Assembly: GCF_013090115.1 (NCBI RefSeq)
Contig: NZ_JABFNN010000021.1
Location: 62,001 to 126,000, forward strand
Length of the DNA stretch: 64,000 bases
From: Flagellimonas amphidinii
GTDB taxonomy: Bacteria > Bacteroidota > Bacteroidia > Flavobacteriales > Flavobacteriaceae
Direction: 5' to 3'
Part shown: positions 8,619 to 17,330 of the stretch, piece after piece
Position numbering within the stretch: the first letter of the stretch is position 1
Layout of the letters: each line of letters begins with the position of its first letter
The notes under the pieces: generated by a model
What the model was told of the DNA's origin: nothing
What the model saw: only the letters and a program-made list of their open reading frames with translations
Databases searched by the model: none
Made by a program: the position numbers and the translations under genes

Positions 8619-9533
8619 TTAGTTTTGGCTCGACATGAAGTTTCGTATATGTTCTATAATTTCATCCTTACTTGGGTTTTTGAGCACAACCAACCTTGAA
8701 TGAGCGGATAGCATATCGCCACTAGTTAAATCATTTCCAAATAGAGACATGTAGTTGGAAAAGTGTTTTTCTTTACCATAAGGTGTAAAAACCCCAAAAC
8801 AACTCTCCATATCTGTCATGCAAAGCACGGTAAGACCATTTTTGGGATTTCTTCGAATGGCTACCGGCCAATAGAATTTTGGCATTATTTCCCATTTCAA
8901 TGGATGGGGCTCTAATTCCCAACGTCCATCCCCAATTATTGAAGTTGCTTCATCATCCCTAGGAAAAGCCAACCATTCGCCCAAACTTCTTTTAGCTTCA
9001 ATAAACTTAAGATTACCTGCTTTATCAGCAACCAATACTTCTGATTCAATAAAATCAGCACTGAAATAAGACGCCAAAAAGGCTTCAAAATCTTGAAGTT
9101 CAGTGAATGCCCTTACCACTGTTGTAACATCAATTGTGTTTTGTGAAACCAACTGGTAGGTCGCTCTTAACTCAAAAGGTCTTTTTTCTTGTGCAGCCCA
9201 AAAAACCTCCACCGAACCATTAGGTAAAAGTTTGGTCGTACTTGACCACCTTCTTGCTCCATACCCATATCGTTTGCCATGTGAAAAAACTCGATAATGA
9301 TTGAACAGTCCCTCGCCTTTTGTGATGGAAATAGTATCAGAAGACACATATATTGGATTCAGGCCCGTTGACCTTTCCTTTAAACGCAAGACCCCCTCCA
9401 GCTTATCTGTTTTAAACACAAATCCCCCATTTGGTCCCTTTTCAAAGCGAAACATGGTGATTTCATTGCCATTTTGGCCAAAAACAAAACAAATTCCCAA
9501 AAAGAAAAAAATGAAGGATATCCTAAAAATCAT
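8619..9533 (-). CDS. Secreted protein of unknown function
   Basis: A 304-residue protein when started at ATG 9533 (MIFRISFIFFFLG ... FGQ), a clear signal peptide. A longer reading from TTG 9575 only adds a poor N-terminal extension. The mature part is rich in beta strands (FRFEKGPNGGFVFKTDKL, YGARRWSSTTKL, ATYQLVSQNTIDVTT) and contains WEIMPKFYWPVAIRRNP and GVFTPYGKEKHFSNY. I do not recognise the family; the composition suggests a beta-sandwich with aromatic surface residues, perhaps carbohydrate-related. It converges on the cytochrome operon (12-bp gap) and is divergent from the dehydrogenase at 9665. Confidence 0.72.
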   Translation of the reverse strand: MIFRISFIFFFLGICFVFGQNGNEITMFRFEKGPNGGFVFKTDKLEGVLRLKERSTGLNPIYVSSDTISITKGEGLFNHYRVFSHGKRYGYGARRWSSTTKLLPNGSVEVFWAAQEKRPFELRATYQLVSQNTIDVTTVVRAFTELQDFEAFLASYFSADFIESEVLVADKAGNLKFIEAKRSLGEWLAFPRDDEATSIIGDGRWELEPHPLKWEIMPKFYWPVAIRRNPKNGLTVLCMTDMESCFGVFTPYGKEKHFSNYMSLFGNDLTSGDMLSAHSRLVVLKNPSKDEIIEHIRNFMSSQN

Positions 9534-9664
9534 AAGTGATGTACTTAGTAATGACCTCAAATGTTTATTTTCCAAAGTCCAGTATACAAAATACGTTAAA
9601 TTAGAGGTAAGACTAAATTTTGCATATGCTTTTGAAATATCAAGAGCAAAAATGATTCTACTTG

Positions 9665-10690
9665 ATGAAAAAATCCACCAACATTATCAAGATTTCCCAT
9701 GATACATTGTTCGAAACATTGCTCCAACTTTTCGCAAAATATGGTTGTAGTGATGAAAAAAGCAAACTCTTGGCTGAAACCTATACCGAAAGTACCTTAG
9801 TTGGTGTCAACTCCCATGGTGTGAACCGTGTTCCTGCTTTTATTGAATATATTGAAAAAGGTCTTGTGAAAATTGAAAAAGAAGCCCAAATCATTTCTTC
9901 TTTCGGAACTATTGAACGTTGGGATGGCAACTTCGGACCAGGTATCATCAATGCCACAAAATGTACCGAAAGAGCTATTACATTGGCCAAGAAACATGGA
10001 ATAGGTATTGTTGCTCTTAAAAATACCAATCATTGGATGCGTGGTGGCACTTATGCTCATCAGGCAGCGAACCAAGGCTGTATCTCTATATTATTTACCA
10101 ATACTATTCCCAATATGCCACCTTGGGGAGGCAAGGACAGTAGAATTGGCAACAATCCTTTCGTGGTGTCCATCCCCAGAAAAGAAGGACACGTTGTCTT
10201 GGACATGGCCATATCCCAATTTGCCTTCGGAAAAATTAACGATTACAGATTACGGGGAGAACAGCTACCTTATTATGGCGGATGGGATCAAAATGATGAA
10301 CTTTCCAAAGATCCTGAGAAAATCTTGGTTAAACAAAGGGGTTTACCCATTGGTTATTGGAAAGGTTCTGCCTTGGCAATGGTTCTGGATATGTTGGCAA
10401 CTGTATTATCTGCGGGGGATTCATCGTATAAAATAAGTCAACGAGAGTCTGAAACTGGCATTTCGCAAATCTACCTCTGTATGTATCCGGAAATTTTTGG
10501 TGATAGTCAATATCAGGAAAAATTACTCAATGAAATCATTGATTACACCCATGATGTTGAACCTATAAAGCCTGGTGAAAGAACCTACTACCCTGGGGAG
10601 AGGAGCGCAGCGACCCGAGTTAAAAACCTAAAGGAAGGTATTCCTGTAAGTGTAAGCGTTTGGGAAAAAATTTTACATTTAAAAAGTTAA
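9665..10690 (+). CDS. Ldh family oxidoreductase (YiaK/malate-lactate dehydrogenase type)
   Basis: A 341-residue NAD(P)-dependent 2-keto acid reductase of the malate/L-lactate dehydrogenase type, which includes 2,3-diketo-L-gulonate reductase YiaK. Characteristic segments are STLVGVNSHGVNRVPAF, ALKNTNHWMRGGTYAHQAA, PWGGKDSRIGNNPF, VLDMAISQFAFGK and GYWKGSALAMVLDMLA. I start it at ATG 9665; a TTG directly before it is less likely. There is no signal peptide, so it is cytoplasmic. Its place beside pectin genes suggests reduction of a sugar-acid or keto-acid intermediate; the exact substrate cannot be read from sequence. It lies 72 bp before the GH28 gene, which has its own operator. Confidence 0.85.
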   Translation: MKKSTNIIKISHDTLFETLLQLFAKYGCSDEKSKLLAETYTESTLVGVNSHGVNRVPAFIEYIEKGLVKIEKEAQIISSFGTIERWDGNFGPGIINATKCTERAITLAKKHGIGIVALKNTNHWMRGGTYAHQAANQGCISILFTNTIPNMPPWGGKDSRIGNNPFVVSIPRKEGHVVLDMAISQFAFGKINDYRLRGEQLPYYGGWDQNDELSKDPEKILVKQRGLPIGYWKGSALAMVLDMLATVLSAGDSSYKISQRESETGISQIYLCMYPEIFGDSQYQEKLLNEIIDYTHDVEPIKPGERTYYPGERSAATRVKNLKEGIPVSVSVWEKILHLKS

Positions 10691-10702
10691 GATTCCTCTG
10701 AA

Positions 10703-10735
10703 ATTGTGCTGGTTAAAGTAACTTTAGTATATTAG
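10703..10735 (+). promoter_or_regulatory. Candidate Bacteroidota promoter of the GH28 gene
   Basis: A -33-like ATTG at 10703-10706 and a -7-like TATATTAG at 10728-10735 (consensus TAnnTTTG, one mismatch) are 21 bp apart. The -7 box ends exactly where the LacI operator begins, the same arrangement as at kduI. Confidence 0.5.
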
Positions 10736-10751
10736 TGTAATCGATTACGCA
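10736..10751. promoter_or_regulatory. LacI-type operator, site 1 (GH28 gene)
   Basis: TGTAATCGATTACGCA, with a perfect palindromic core GTAATCGATTAC at 10737-10748. It sits 11 bp before the GH28 start codon and identical or near-identical copies occur at four other pectin promoters in the window. Occupancy by the LacI-family protein encoded at 36942 would block the start of transcription. Confidence 0.8.
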
Positions 10752-10762
10752 AAATATATATC

Positions 10763-12202
10763 ATGAAATTACCTGAATTGACTTCAGTTTATCGCACAAC
10801 ACTATGTGTTTCAATTTTTCTGACCATTTTTTCTTGTAAAGAAGTAAAAACAGAAGCAAAAAAGGTTGATGATCTGGCATCTGCTTTTGCTCAAGCAGAT
10901 GCCATAATCAAAACCATAACCGTACCCACATTTCCAGATAAAACTTTCAATATAACTGATTTTGGGGCTATAGCAGATGGAGTAACCAATAATTCAGAAG
11001 CCATCAAAAAAGCAATTGAAAACTGTCATAAAGCTGGCGGTGGCAAAGTAAATGTGCCAGCTGGAAAATTTCTAACCGGATCCATTCACTTAAAAAGCAA
11101 TGTCAACCTTCATTTGGAAGAAGGTGCGGAAATCCTTTTTTCAAAAAATAAGGAAGATTACTTACCCGTAGTGCATACTTCGTATGAAGGCGTTGAACTC
11201 ATGAACTACTCTCCTTTGGTTTATGCATATAAACAAAAAAATATTGCCCTTACCGGAAAAGGCACCTTCAATGGACAGGCAGGCAAAACCAATTGGTGGC
11301 CTTGGTGCGGTGCAGAACGCTACGGCCATAAAGATGGAGAACCGCAACAAAGGGATGGCCATAACTTACCATCACTTCGCAAAATGAATGAAGATGCCAC
11401 TCCGGTAGCTCAGCGAGTTTTTGGTGAAGGGCATCAGTTACGCCCCTTGTTTTTTGAACCTTTTGAATGTGAAAATGTATTAGTACAGGGAGTTACCTTC
11501 ATCAATTCCCCTTTTTGGATAATGCACCCAATAAAAAGTACCAATGTCACTGTTGATGGTGTTACAGCAAGCAGTCACGGACCCAACAATGATGGCTGTA
11601 ATCCGGAGTATTCCAAAAATGTCCACATAAAAAACTGTGTTTTTGATACTGGTGATGATTGCATTGCCATCAAATCTGGTAGAAATGATGAAGGTAGGCG
11701 AGTAAATATCCCCAGTGAGAACATTATTGTGGAAAATTGCCAAATGAAAGATGGTCATGGCGGAGTGGTCATGGGAAGTGAAATATCCGCAGGTGTACGA
11801 AATGTCTTTATCAGAAACTGTAACATGGACAGTCCAGAATTGGAGCGTGCCATACGAATCAAAACCAATACGCTTAGAGGTGGCTTTGTAGAAAATGTTT
11901 ATGTCAAGGACATTAAAGTTGGTCAGGTCAAGGAAGCCGTTCTAAAAATCAATACCCACTACGGTATTTATGCCAATCAAGAAGGTGAGCATATTCCTTC
12001 CATTAAAAATATTCATTTGGAAAATATTGATGTTGAAAATGGTGGTGAATATGGCATTTTAATCAATGGAAGAGAAGAAAACCCTGTTAAAAATGTGACC
12101 CTCAAAAATGTACATATAAAAGGTGCGAAAGACCCAATGTCAGTGAAATTTTCTGACCCGATTCAATTTGAAAATACTACCATCAATGGGGCTTCCTATT
12201 AA
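10763..12202 (+). CDS. GH28 polygalacturonase-family lipoprotein
   Basis: A 479-residue glycoside hydrolase family 28 protein that hydrolyses galacturonate linkages in pectin. The signal peptide ends at lipobox Cys25 (TIFSC), so it is anchored to a membrane, probably the outer one. A right-handed beta-helix begins with FNITDFGAIADGVTNNSEAI. All family catalytic elements are visible: Asp277 (NND in place of NTD), Asp298-Asp299 (TGDDC), His332 (DGHGG) and Arg365-Lys367 (RIK), so it should be active. The NND variant is common in Bacteroidota exo-acting or rhamnogalacturonan-type members, so endo versus exo action is undecided. It has its own promoter and LacI-type operator, and a Tat-exported oxidoreductase follows after 13 bp. 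Confidence 0.93.
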   Translation: MKLPELTSVYRTTLCVSIFLTIFSCKEVKTEAKKVDDLASAFAQADAIIKTITVPTFPDKTFNITDFGAIADGVTNNSEAIKKAIENCHKAGGGKVNVPAGKFLTGSIHLKSNVNLHLEEGAEILFSKNKEDYLPVVHTSYEGVELMNYSPLVYAYKQKNIALTGKGTFNGQAGKTNWWPWCGAERYGHKDGEPQQRDGHNLPSLRKMNEDATPVAQRVFGEGHQLRPLFFEPFECENVLVQGVTFINSPFWIMHPIKSTNVTVDGVTASSHGPNNDGCNPEYSKNVHIKNCVFDTGDDCIAIKSGRNDEGRRVNIPSENIIVENCQMKDGHGGVVMGSEISAGVRNVFIRNCNMDSPELERAIRIKTNTLRGGFVENVYVKDIKVGQVKEAVLKINTHYGIYANQEGEHIPSIKNIHLENIDVENGGEYGILINGREENPVKNVTLKNVHIKGAKDPMSVKFSDPIQFENTTINGASY

Positions 12203-12215
12203 TAAAAGCATCAAC

Positions 12216-13640
12216 ATGACAACAAAAAGCAAAGTATCCCGAAGAAAATTCATTAAATCTGCAAGTGCCTCTGCTGCCGGTGCCCTATTGGTTTCCCCTG
12301 CCTTAGGAAATACGCTCCTACATACCAAACAAAAGAAAAAAGTTGCACTGGTGGGCACAGGTATTCGTGGAATCTCATTCTGGGGCAAGTTTTTGAACGA
12401 CAATTATGGGGATGTGGTTGAATTTGTTGGATTGTGCGATATCAACCCAGGGCGGGTGGCATATGCACAAAAACATATTGGTGTTAATTGCCCAACCTTT
12501 ACAGATTTTGATGCCATGCTCGAAGAGACGGAGGTGGAACTTTTAATAGTTACAACCGTAGACTCTGAACACGACACTTTTATCATCAAAGGACTTGAAA
12601 AAAACTTGATTGTCGTGAGTGAAAAACCAATGACCACAGATGAATTCAAGTGTCAAAAAATTATTGATGCCCAAAGAAAATCAAACGGTAAACTCATCAA
12701 TGCATTCAATTATAGGTATGGTCAACTATTTACCAAGATTAAAGAGTTAATTCGAGACAACGAAATAGGTGATTTGGTATCCATAGATCTCAATTGGTAT
12801 CTCAACACCTATCATGGTGCTTCCTATTTTCGCAGATGGCATGGTTTACGTGACAAAAGTGGTACACTTTTGCTACATAAATCGGCTCATCATTTTGACC
12901 TTTTAAATTGGTTTATTGGTTCAGACCCTGTTGAAGTACATGCATACGGAGCATTGGAAAAATATGGCAAAAACAACCCGTTTAGAGGGGATAATTGCAG
13001 AACATGTCCACATAAAGATTCTTGTCAATTTTATTGGGACATTACCACAAATGAAACGTACATGAATCTTTATGTAGCCAATGAAAAATATGACGGATAT
13101 ATTAGGGACAACTGCTTGTTTCGAGAAGAAATTGACATTTTTGACAAAATGGTCGTGCAGATTACCTATGCCAACAATGTACAGGTAAGTTATTCTTTGA
13201 CCACCTACTCCCCTTTTGAAGGTTTTCGCTTCGGAATCAATGGAAAAAATGGGAGGATAGAGACCCATGAGGGTATTCCATGGCGCAATTCTATACAAGA
13301 AGACCAGTCCACTTTACATGATAAGGAAATGGACCAATCCGCTCATACTAAAGTTGAATTGAAGTACCATGAAATTGCTGTTCAACGAAACTTTGAAGAT
13401 TTCAACTTCATTAAATTTCCATATGCACGAAAGGGGCATTGGGGAGGCGACAAAATCATGTTCAATGAAATCTTTAAAGGGCAAATAGAAAAACCAACAA
13501 TGAAACATGCCGCAGATGTACGGGATGGAGCTATGGCCATTTTAATTGGCATCGCTGCTAGAAAAAGTATTGATGAGCAACGTCCGGTGAAAATTGAACA
13601 CCTCACAGATTTGACCCCTCGAGTAAAAAAATGGGGATGA
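12216..13640 (+). CDS. Tat-exported Gfo/Idh/MocA family oxidoreductase
   Basis: A 474-residue protein. ATG 12216 gives MTTKSKVSRRKFIKSASASA, a twin-arginine signal; an in-frame ATG at 12168 lies inside the GH28 gene. The mature protein has a Rossmann fold (VALVGTGIRGISFWG), the family motif EKP (VVSEKPMTTDE) and the C-terminal alpha/beta domain. Four cysteines (C261, C264, C270, C300) are spaced like a metal-binding knuckle; I recall similar patterns in other Gfo/Idh subfamilies. Export suggests it folds with NAD(P) in the cytoplasm. Such proteins may be sugar dehydrogenases or NAD-dependent glycosidases (as in GH109). It follows the GH28 gene closely and is probably co-transcribed with it. 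Confidence 0.87.
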   Translation: MTTKSKVSRRKFIKSASASAAGALLVSPALGNTLLHTKQKKKVALVGTGIRGISFWGKFLNDNYGDVVEFVGLCDINPGRVAYAQKHIGVNCPTFTDFDAMLEETEVELLIVTTVDSEHDTFIIKGLEKNLIVVSEKPMTTDEFKCQKIIDAQRKSNGKLINAFNYRYGQLFTKIKELIRDNEIGDLVSIDLNWYLNTYHGASYFRRWHGLRDKSGTLLLHKSAHHFDLLNWFIGSDPVEVHAYGALEKYGKNNPFRGDNCRTCPHKDSCQFYWDITTNETYMNLYVANEKYDGYIRDNCLFREEIDIFDKMVVQITYANNVQVSYSLTTYSPFEGFRFGINGKNGRIETHEGIPWRNSIQEDQSTLHDKEMDQSAHTKVELKYHEIAVQRNFEDFNFIKFPYARKGHWGGDKIMFNEIFKGQIEKPTMKHAADVRDGAMAILIGIAARKSIDEQRPVKIEHLTDLTPRVKKWG

Positions 13641-13669
13641 ATCAAAACTAAAACATACTTAAACAATAA

Positions 13670-14659
13670 CTATTTAAATCCTTGACTGTCCAAAAAATCC
13701 AGGATATAATTAAGCGTAGGCTCAAACCATGGGTGCAGCAGCCAAAAAGAATGAGGACTATCCTTTAAGGTATGCACTTGATTGTAAATTCCTTTTTCGT
13801 TTAGTATTTGAATCATATCATCACGACCTGCATGAAAACGTTTCCTTGAGCTATTGATAAAGAGAATCGGGGGCGCATTGGAATCAACATATTGTAAAGG
13901 CGAAGCTTCTTTCCAGTTTTTAGGGTTGGTTTCTCGGGTCCCATTTAACCAAATACTGGCCGATTTCCCCTCTTGATGTGCTTCGGGATGTACAAAAGAG
14001 ACAATACCATCAATATTTATAATGGCCTGTACTTCATCAGAAATATTAGGATCAAAACCATACACTTTCGAATTAGGGGTGACTCCAACCAAAGTAGCTA
14101 ACTGTGCTCCGGCAGAAGTGCCCAGAATCACAATTCTTTTGGAATCAATGTGATAGGTTTCGGCATGGGCACGTAACCATCTAACGGCATCTTTTAAATC
14201 GATAACGGCACTAGGATAAGGTTCTTCATGACCCAAGGTATAATTTATAGTCATTGCAACATACCCATGTTCTGCCAAATGCTGGGCCATTACAGTTTGA
14301 TTTTCTTTGCTCCCGGTCAACCATCCTCCACCATGAACCAAAAGTATGGCTGTCATTCTCAATTTTTTGGGCATTCGTGGCATATAAATATCACCTACTA
14401 AATCCCCTTTTTCAGAACTTTTGTAAGCGATATTCGGATAACTGATTATTTTATCAGATTCCAACGGCTCAATCATCTTAACAAAAGGAAAGTCCTTTTT
14501 AAGTTTTTTATACGTAGTAACAATGGAATAAGGTTGTGGACTATTTTGTCCTCTCAACCACGTTTGAAACAGGGTACAAAAACATAAACTAAGCACATAG
14601 ATTAAATTACAAGTTGGTACAGCCAACTGAAATTTAAACACTTTTAATTCTCCACGCAA
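13670..14659 (-). CDS. Secreted alpha/beta-hydrolase (acetyl esterase-like)
   Basis: A 329-residue esterase with an N-terminal hydrophobic export segment (IYVLSLCFCTLFQ). It has the oxyanion motif HGGGWLTGSKEN and a nucleophile elbow GTSAG with Ser182; the candidate catalytic histidine is His303 (SPHSFW). This is the BD-FAE/lipase-carboxylesterase type used by many PULs to remove acetyl or other ester groups from pectin. The exact ester is not readable. It is divergent from the DUF1593 gene, and a LacI-type operator lies 28 bp upstream. It converges on the Tat oxidoreductase with a 29-bp gap. Confidence 0.85.
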   Translation of the reverse strand: MRGELKVFKFQLAVPTCNLIYVLSLCFCTLFQTWLRGQNSPQPYSIVTTYKKLKKDFPFVKMIEPLESDKIISYPNIAYKSSEKGDLVGDIYMPRMPKKLRMTAILLVHGGGWLTGSKENQTVMAQHLAEHGYVAMTINYTLGHEEPYPSAVIDLKDAVRWLRAHAETYHIDSKRIVILGTSAGAQLATLVGVTPNSKVYGFDPNISDEVQAIINIDGIVSFVHPEAHQEGKSASIWLNGTRETNPKNWKEASPLQYVDSNAPPILFINSSRKRFHAGRDDMIQILNEKGIYNQVHTLKDSPHSFWLLHPWFEPTLNYILDFLDSQGFK

Positions 14660-14687
14660 TTTCCAAATATTTTATATTATTTTTATA

Positions 14688-14703
14688 TGCAATCGATTAC
14701 TCA
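14688..14703. promoter_or_regulatory. LacI-type operator, site 2 (esterase / DUF1593 divergent region)
   Basis: TGCAATCGATTACTCA with core AATCGATT; one half-site is slightly degenerate compared with sites 1, 3 and 5. It lies in the 65-bp gap between two divergent genes and could control both. A weak -7-like TATTTTTA lies at 14678-14685 on the plus strand. Confidence 0.7.
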
Positions 14704-14724
14704 TTAATTATTTTCTATCATTCA

Positions 14725-16137
14725 ATGCCATTTTTAAATTTACCAATAATAAAAAATCAAATTAAGTTTTCAACTATACTTGAAGGAGAATGTGATGGAC
14801 AGAAAAAAAGTCTTCAAAGTATCAAGTTTTGTAAATCTTATATTCTTTTACCCAAAAAACTATTCCATCAAACCTTAATCATCATGGTTTTGGCATTTTT
14901 GTTAGTAGGATGTACAGATCATACCGTTAAAGTTGAAAAACCGAGAGTTTTGATCAGTAGTGACATTGGGGGCACTGACCCTGATGACTTTCAATCCATG
15001 ATACATTTGTTAATGTATGCAGACATGGTTCATATTGAAGGATTGGTCTCATCCCCTTATGGCAAAGGTAGAAAAAAGGACTTTCTAGATATCATTGATT
15101 TGTATGAAAAGGATCTTCCAAAACTATCTGCACATTCCAATGAATTTCCAAATCCCGATGCATTGCGGAGCATTTGCAAGCAAGGCGCAACCAATTTAGC
15201 TCCCTTTAAAGGCTATAGAGAGGCTACAAAAGGCTCTAATTGGATAATTTCTTGTGCGAAAGAGAAAAGTGACCAACCTTTATGGATACTGGTCTGGGGT
15301 GGGCTGGAAGATGTTGCTCAAGCTTTACATGATGCTCCTGAAATCAAACAGAACATTAAAGTCTATTGGATTGGAGGTCCAAATAAAAAATGGAGTGTTA
15401 ACGCATATACCTATATAGCCGAACATCATCCAGACCTATGGATGATTGAAGCTAATGCCACGTACCGTGGATGGTTCATGGATGAAGGTTCTCCTGAAAA
15501 ACTCGCCAGCACAAAATATTATTCTAATTTTATTGAAGGGCATGGTTATATGGGCAAAGACTTCAAAAATTATTACAATGGTGAAATTAAAATGGGAGAT
15601 ACACCTTCTTTAGCTTATATTCTGAATGGTGACCCCAATAACCCTTCAGGAAAAAGCTGGGGTGGTAGTTTTGTCAAAATAGATAGAAGTTCGAGAAGTA
15701 TTTTTCAACAACAAAGTACCAGAGAGGATACTATAGCGGCCTATGATGTTATTGAATGGCGGTTTGAAGGCCCCATAAAGGATATTCCACAAGATTCCAC
15801 TTGTTTTTCCATGAAAATTTCCGGTCAAACTTGGGATGGATATTATTTGGGAAAAGGCATCTATGGAGTACGGTATTCTTCTAAGAAGCCTGAAACAGGA
15901 ACTTATACGACCTTCAGTAGCATTCCCGAATTAGATGGCCTAACCGGACAATATACCAGTGTTACACCTTGGCCTGGAAAAGCTTCCAATAATGATTATC
16001 CTTTAGGAGATCAATGGTATGGCGATACTCCAGAACCTGAACAGTTCCTTGGAGTTCAGCAAGGAGCTAAAACAGTTGCTGAACATAGGGAAACCTTTTT
16101 AATGGATTGGGCAGAAAGATGGAGTTGGTTGAAGTGA
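14725..16137 (+). CDS. DUF1593 (nucleoside hydrolase-like) secreted protein
   Basis: A 470-residue reading frame. The mature part has the DUF1593 signature with an aspartate-rich nucleoside-hydrolase-like start (ISSDIGGTDPDDFQSM), LVSSPYGKGRKKD, ILVWGGLEDVAQAL and VYWIGGPNKKW. The DPDDF cluster probably binds calcium as in nucleoside hydrolases, but the substrate of this family is unknown. A lipobox LVGC lies at residues 61-63 of the longest frame. An ATG at 14884 begins only ten codons before that cysteine, so the true start may be an internal alternative codon that includes the KKLFHQTLII stretch. The gene has a shared LacI-type operator upstream, which ties it to pectin use. Confidence 0.82.
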   Translation: MPFLNLPIIKNQIKFSTILEGECDGQKKSLQSIKFCKSYILLPKKLFHQTLIIMVLAFLLVGCTDHTVKVEKPRVLISSDIGGTDPDDFQSMIHLLMYADMVHIEGLVSSPYGKGRKKDFLDIIDLYEKDLPKLSAHSNEFPNPDALRSICKQGATNLAPFKGYREATKGSNWIISCAKEKSDQPLWILVWGGLEDVAQALHDAPEIKQNIKVYWIGGPNKKWSVNAYTYIAEHHPDLWMIEANATYRGWFMDEGSPEKLASTKYYSNFIEGHGYMGKDFKNYYNGEIKMGDTPSLAYILNGDPNNPSGKSWGGSFVKIDRSSRSIFQQQSTREDTIAAYDVIEWRFEGPIKDIPQDSTCFSMKISGQTWDGYYLGKGIYGVRYSSKKPETGTYTTFSSIPELDGLTGQYTSVTPWPGKASNNDYPLGDQWYGDTPEPEQFLGVQQGAKTVAEHRETFLMDWAERWSWLK

Positions 16138-16170
16138 TCAATACCACTACTTTATAATAATAGCAGCAGG

Positions 16171-16577
16171 CTATTGAATCATCACATTTTCAACATCCTT
16201 TTCAACCAACCATTTTCTGGCATCTGGGGTATCAGCGGAAAAATTGCTATTCGTAAACTCAACCTTGTATACCTGACGAACATAGAACACAAAGGCATTG
16301 GTATCTCCAAATTTGCTTCCTTCTAGATATTCCCATCATATTCCAATAGCTTTTGATCGGTAATGGTAATACATCCCTTTAATTGAAAGTCAAAGTTTTT
16401 AAAGGTCACATTTTAAATGTTATACTCAAGAATGCCTGTAATTATAGAAGGATACTACCAGTTGTCACATACGATACCGAGGTATTGGGAAGACTATTTT
16501 CTTGAGCATTACCGAAAATGGCCTATCCAAAAATTAAAACAAATGCGATATTGGAACCTAAAAATTTCGCTTCTATC
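16171..16577 (-). pseudogene. Remnant of a secreted beta-helix protein
   Basis: Minus-strand frames of this 443-bp gap hold three coding relics. A signal-peptide piece FVLIFG-stop-AIFGNAQ followed by ENSLPNTSV lies around 16480-16550. A beta-helix-like piece NVTFKNFDFQLKG follows at about 16330-16415. Then, one frameshift later near 16325-16345, comes EGSKFGDTNAFVFY to the final DVENVMIQ before the TAG stop at 16171-16173. In-frame stops and the frameshift show decay, and the short distance between the signal peptide and the tail implies a large internal deletion. It lies just after the CE12 gene on the same strand, so it was probably the last gene of the pectin operon. The parent family cannot be named; a pectate lyase-like or GH28-like beta-helix is a guess. 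Confidence 0.65.
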
Positions 16578-16580
16578 TAT

Positions 16581-17330
16581 TTAATCTAGTTTTAAGATAT
16601 ACTTTTCCAAACCAACTTTTTTCATTTTAAGTTGACTCAATGCCAGTCTGGCAATTTCAGTAGCCCCAAAAACTGACAAATGGGTGTTATCCTCTTTTCC
16701 TTCAGGATAAAATGAATGTGCTTTCGGTGCAAAATGCAAATGCAGTTGTTTTGAACCTTCCACCCCATATTTTTCTTCCATTTGTTCCGTCAATAATTGT
16801 AAATCAACAAATGGCACCTTTAGATCTTTTGCTACCATTCGAGTCACTATTGGATATTCACCATGGGTATCGATTAAAGTTCCATATTCGTTAAAGTTTC
16901 TCCGTACTATGGATGAAAATAATATCGGAATAGCCCCTTTTTCTCTAGTTTCCAGTACAAATCGCTCTAAATTGTTCCGGTAAGCCGTAAATGGATTGGT
17001 ATACCGTTTTGGGTCTTTATACTTTTGATCATTATGCCCAAACTGAATGAACACATAATCTCCTGGCTGTAAAGTCTTCAATATGGAATCCCATCTTTTT
17101 TCTGCAATAAAACTTCGAGTACTTCGCCCGTTTACAGCACGATTCTCAATCTTAACTTCATCCACAAAGAATTTTGGTAACATTTGAGCCCAACCCCGCT
17201 CTGGATTAACATCGGGATTGGGCTTGTCTGCCATGGTTGAATCACCAATGGTGTAAATAGTCAATGTTTGTGAATGCATCCAAGTTCCCCATAATAAAAT
17301 TAATGGGATTAAAATTTTTCTAACGCTCAT
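16581..17330 (-). CDS. SGNH-hydrolase, rhamnogalacturonan acetylesterase type (CE12)
   Basis: A 249-residue CE12-type esterase that removes acetyl groups from pectin. ATG 17330 gives a signal peptide MSVRKILIPLILLWGTWMHSQ; a longer frame from 17396 adds only an unlikely extension. The SGNH blocks are clear: Ser31 in TIGDSTMAD, the Gly of NGRS, the Asn of FIQFGHNDQ, and Asp214-His217 in DNTHLSVFG. It starts inside the last 11 bp of the PL10-CE8 gene, so translation is coupled. The product is periplasmic or secreted. Deacetylation would open the backbone to the lyase encoded just upstream. Confidence 0.93.
   Translation of the reverse strand: MSVRKILIPLILLWGTWMHSQTLTIYTIGDSTMADKPNPDVNPERGWAQMLPKFFVDEVKIENRAVNGRSTRSFIAEKRWDSILKTLQPGDYVFIQFGHNDQKYKDPKRYTNPFTAYRNNLERFVLETREKGAIPILFSSIVRRNFNEYGTLIDTHGEYPIVTRMVAKDLKVPFVDLQLLTEQMEEKYGVEGSKQLHLHFAPKAHSFYPEGKEDNTHLSVFGATEIARLALSQLKMKKVGLEKYILKLD

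Noticed and set aside
16159..16175. Small hairpin AATAGC/GCTATT after the DUF1593 gene
   Set aside because: The stem is six base pairs with no clear T-run; too weak to call a terminator.
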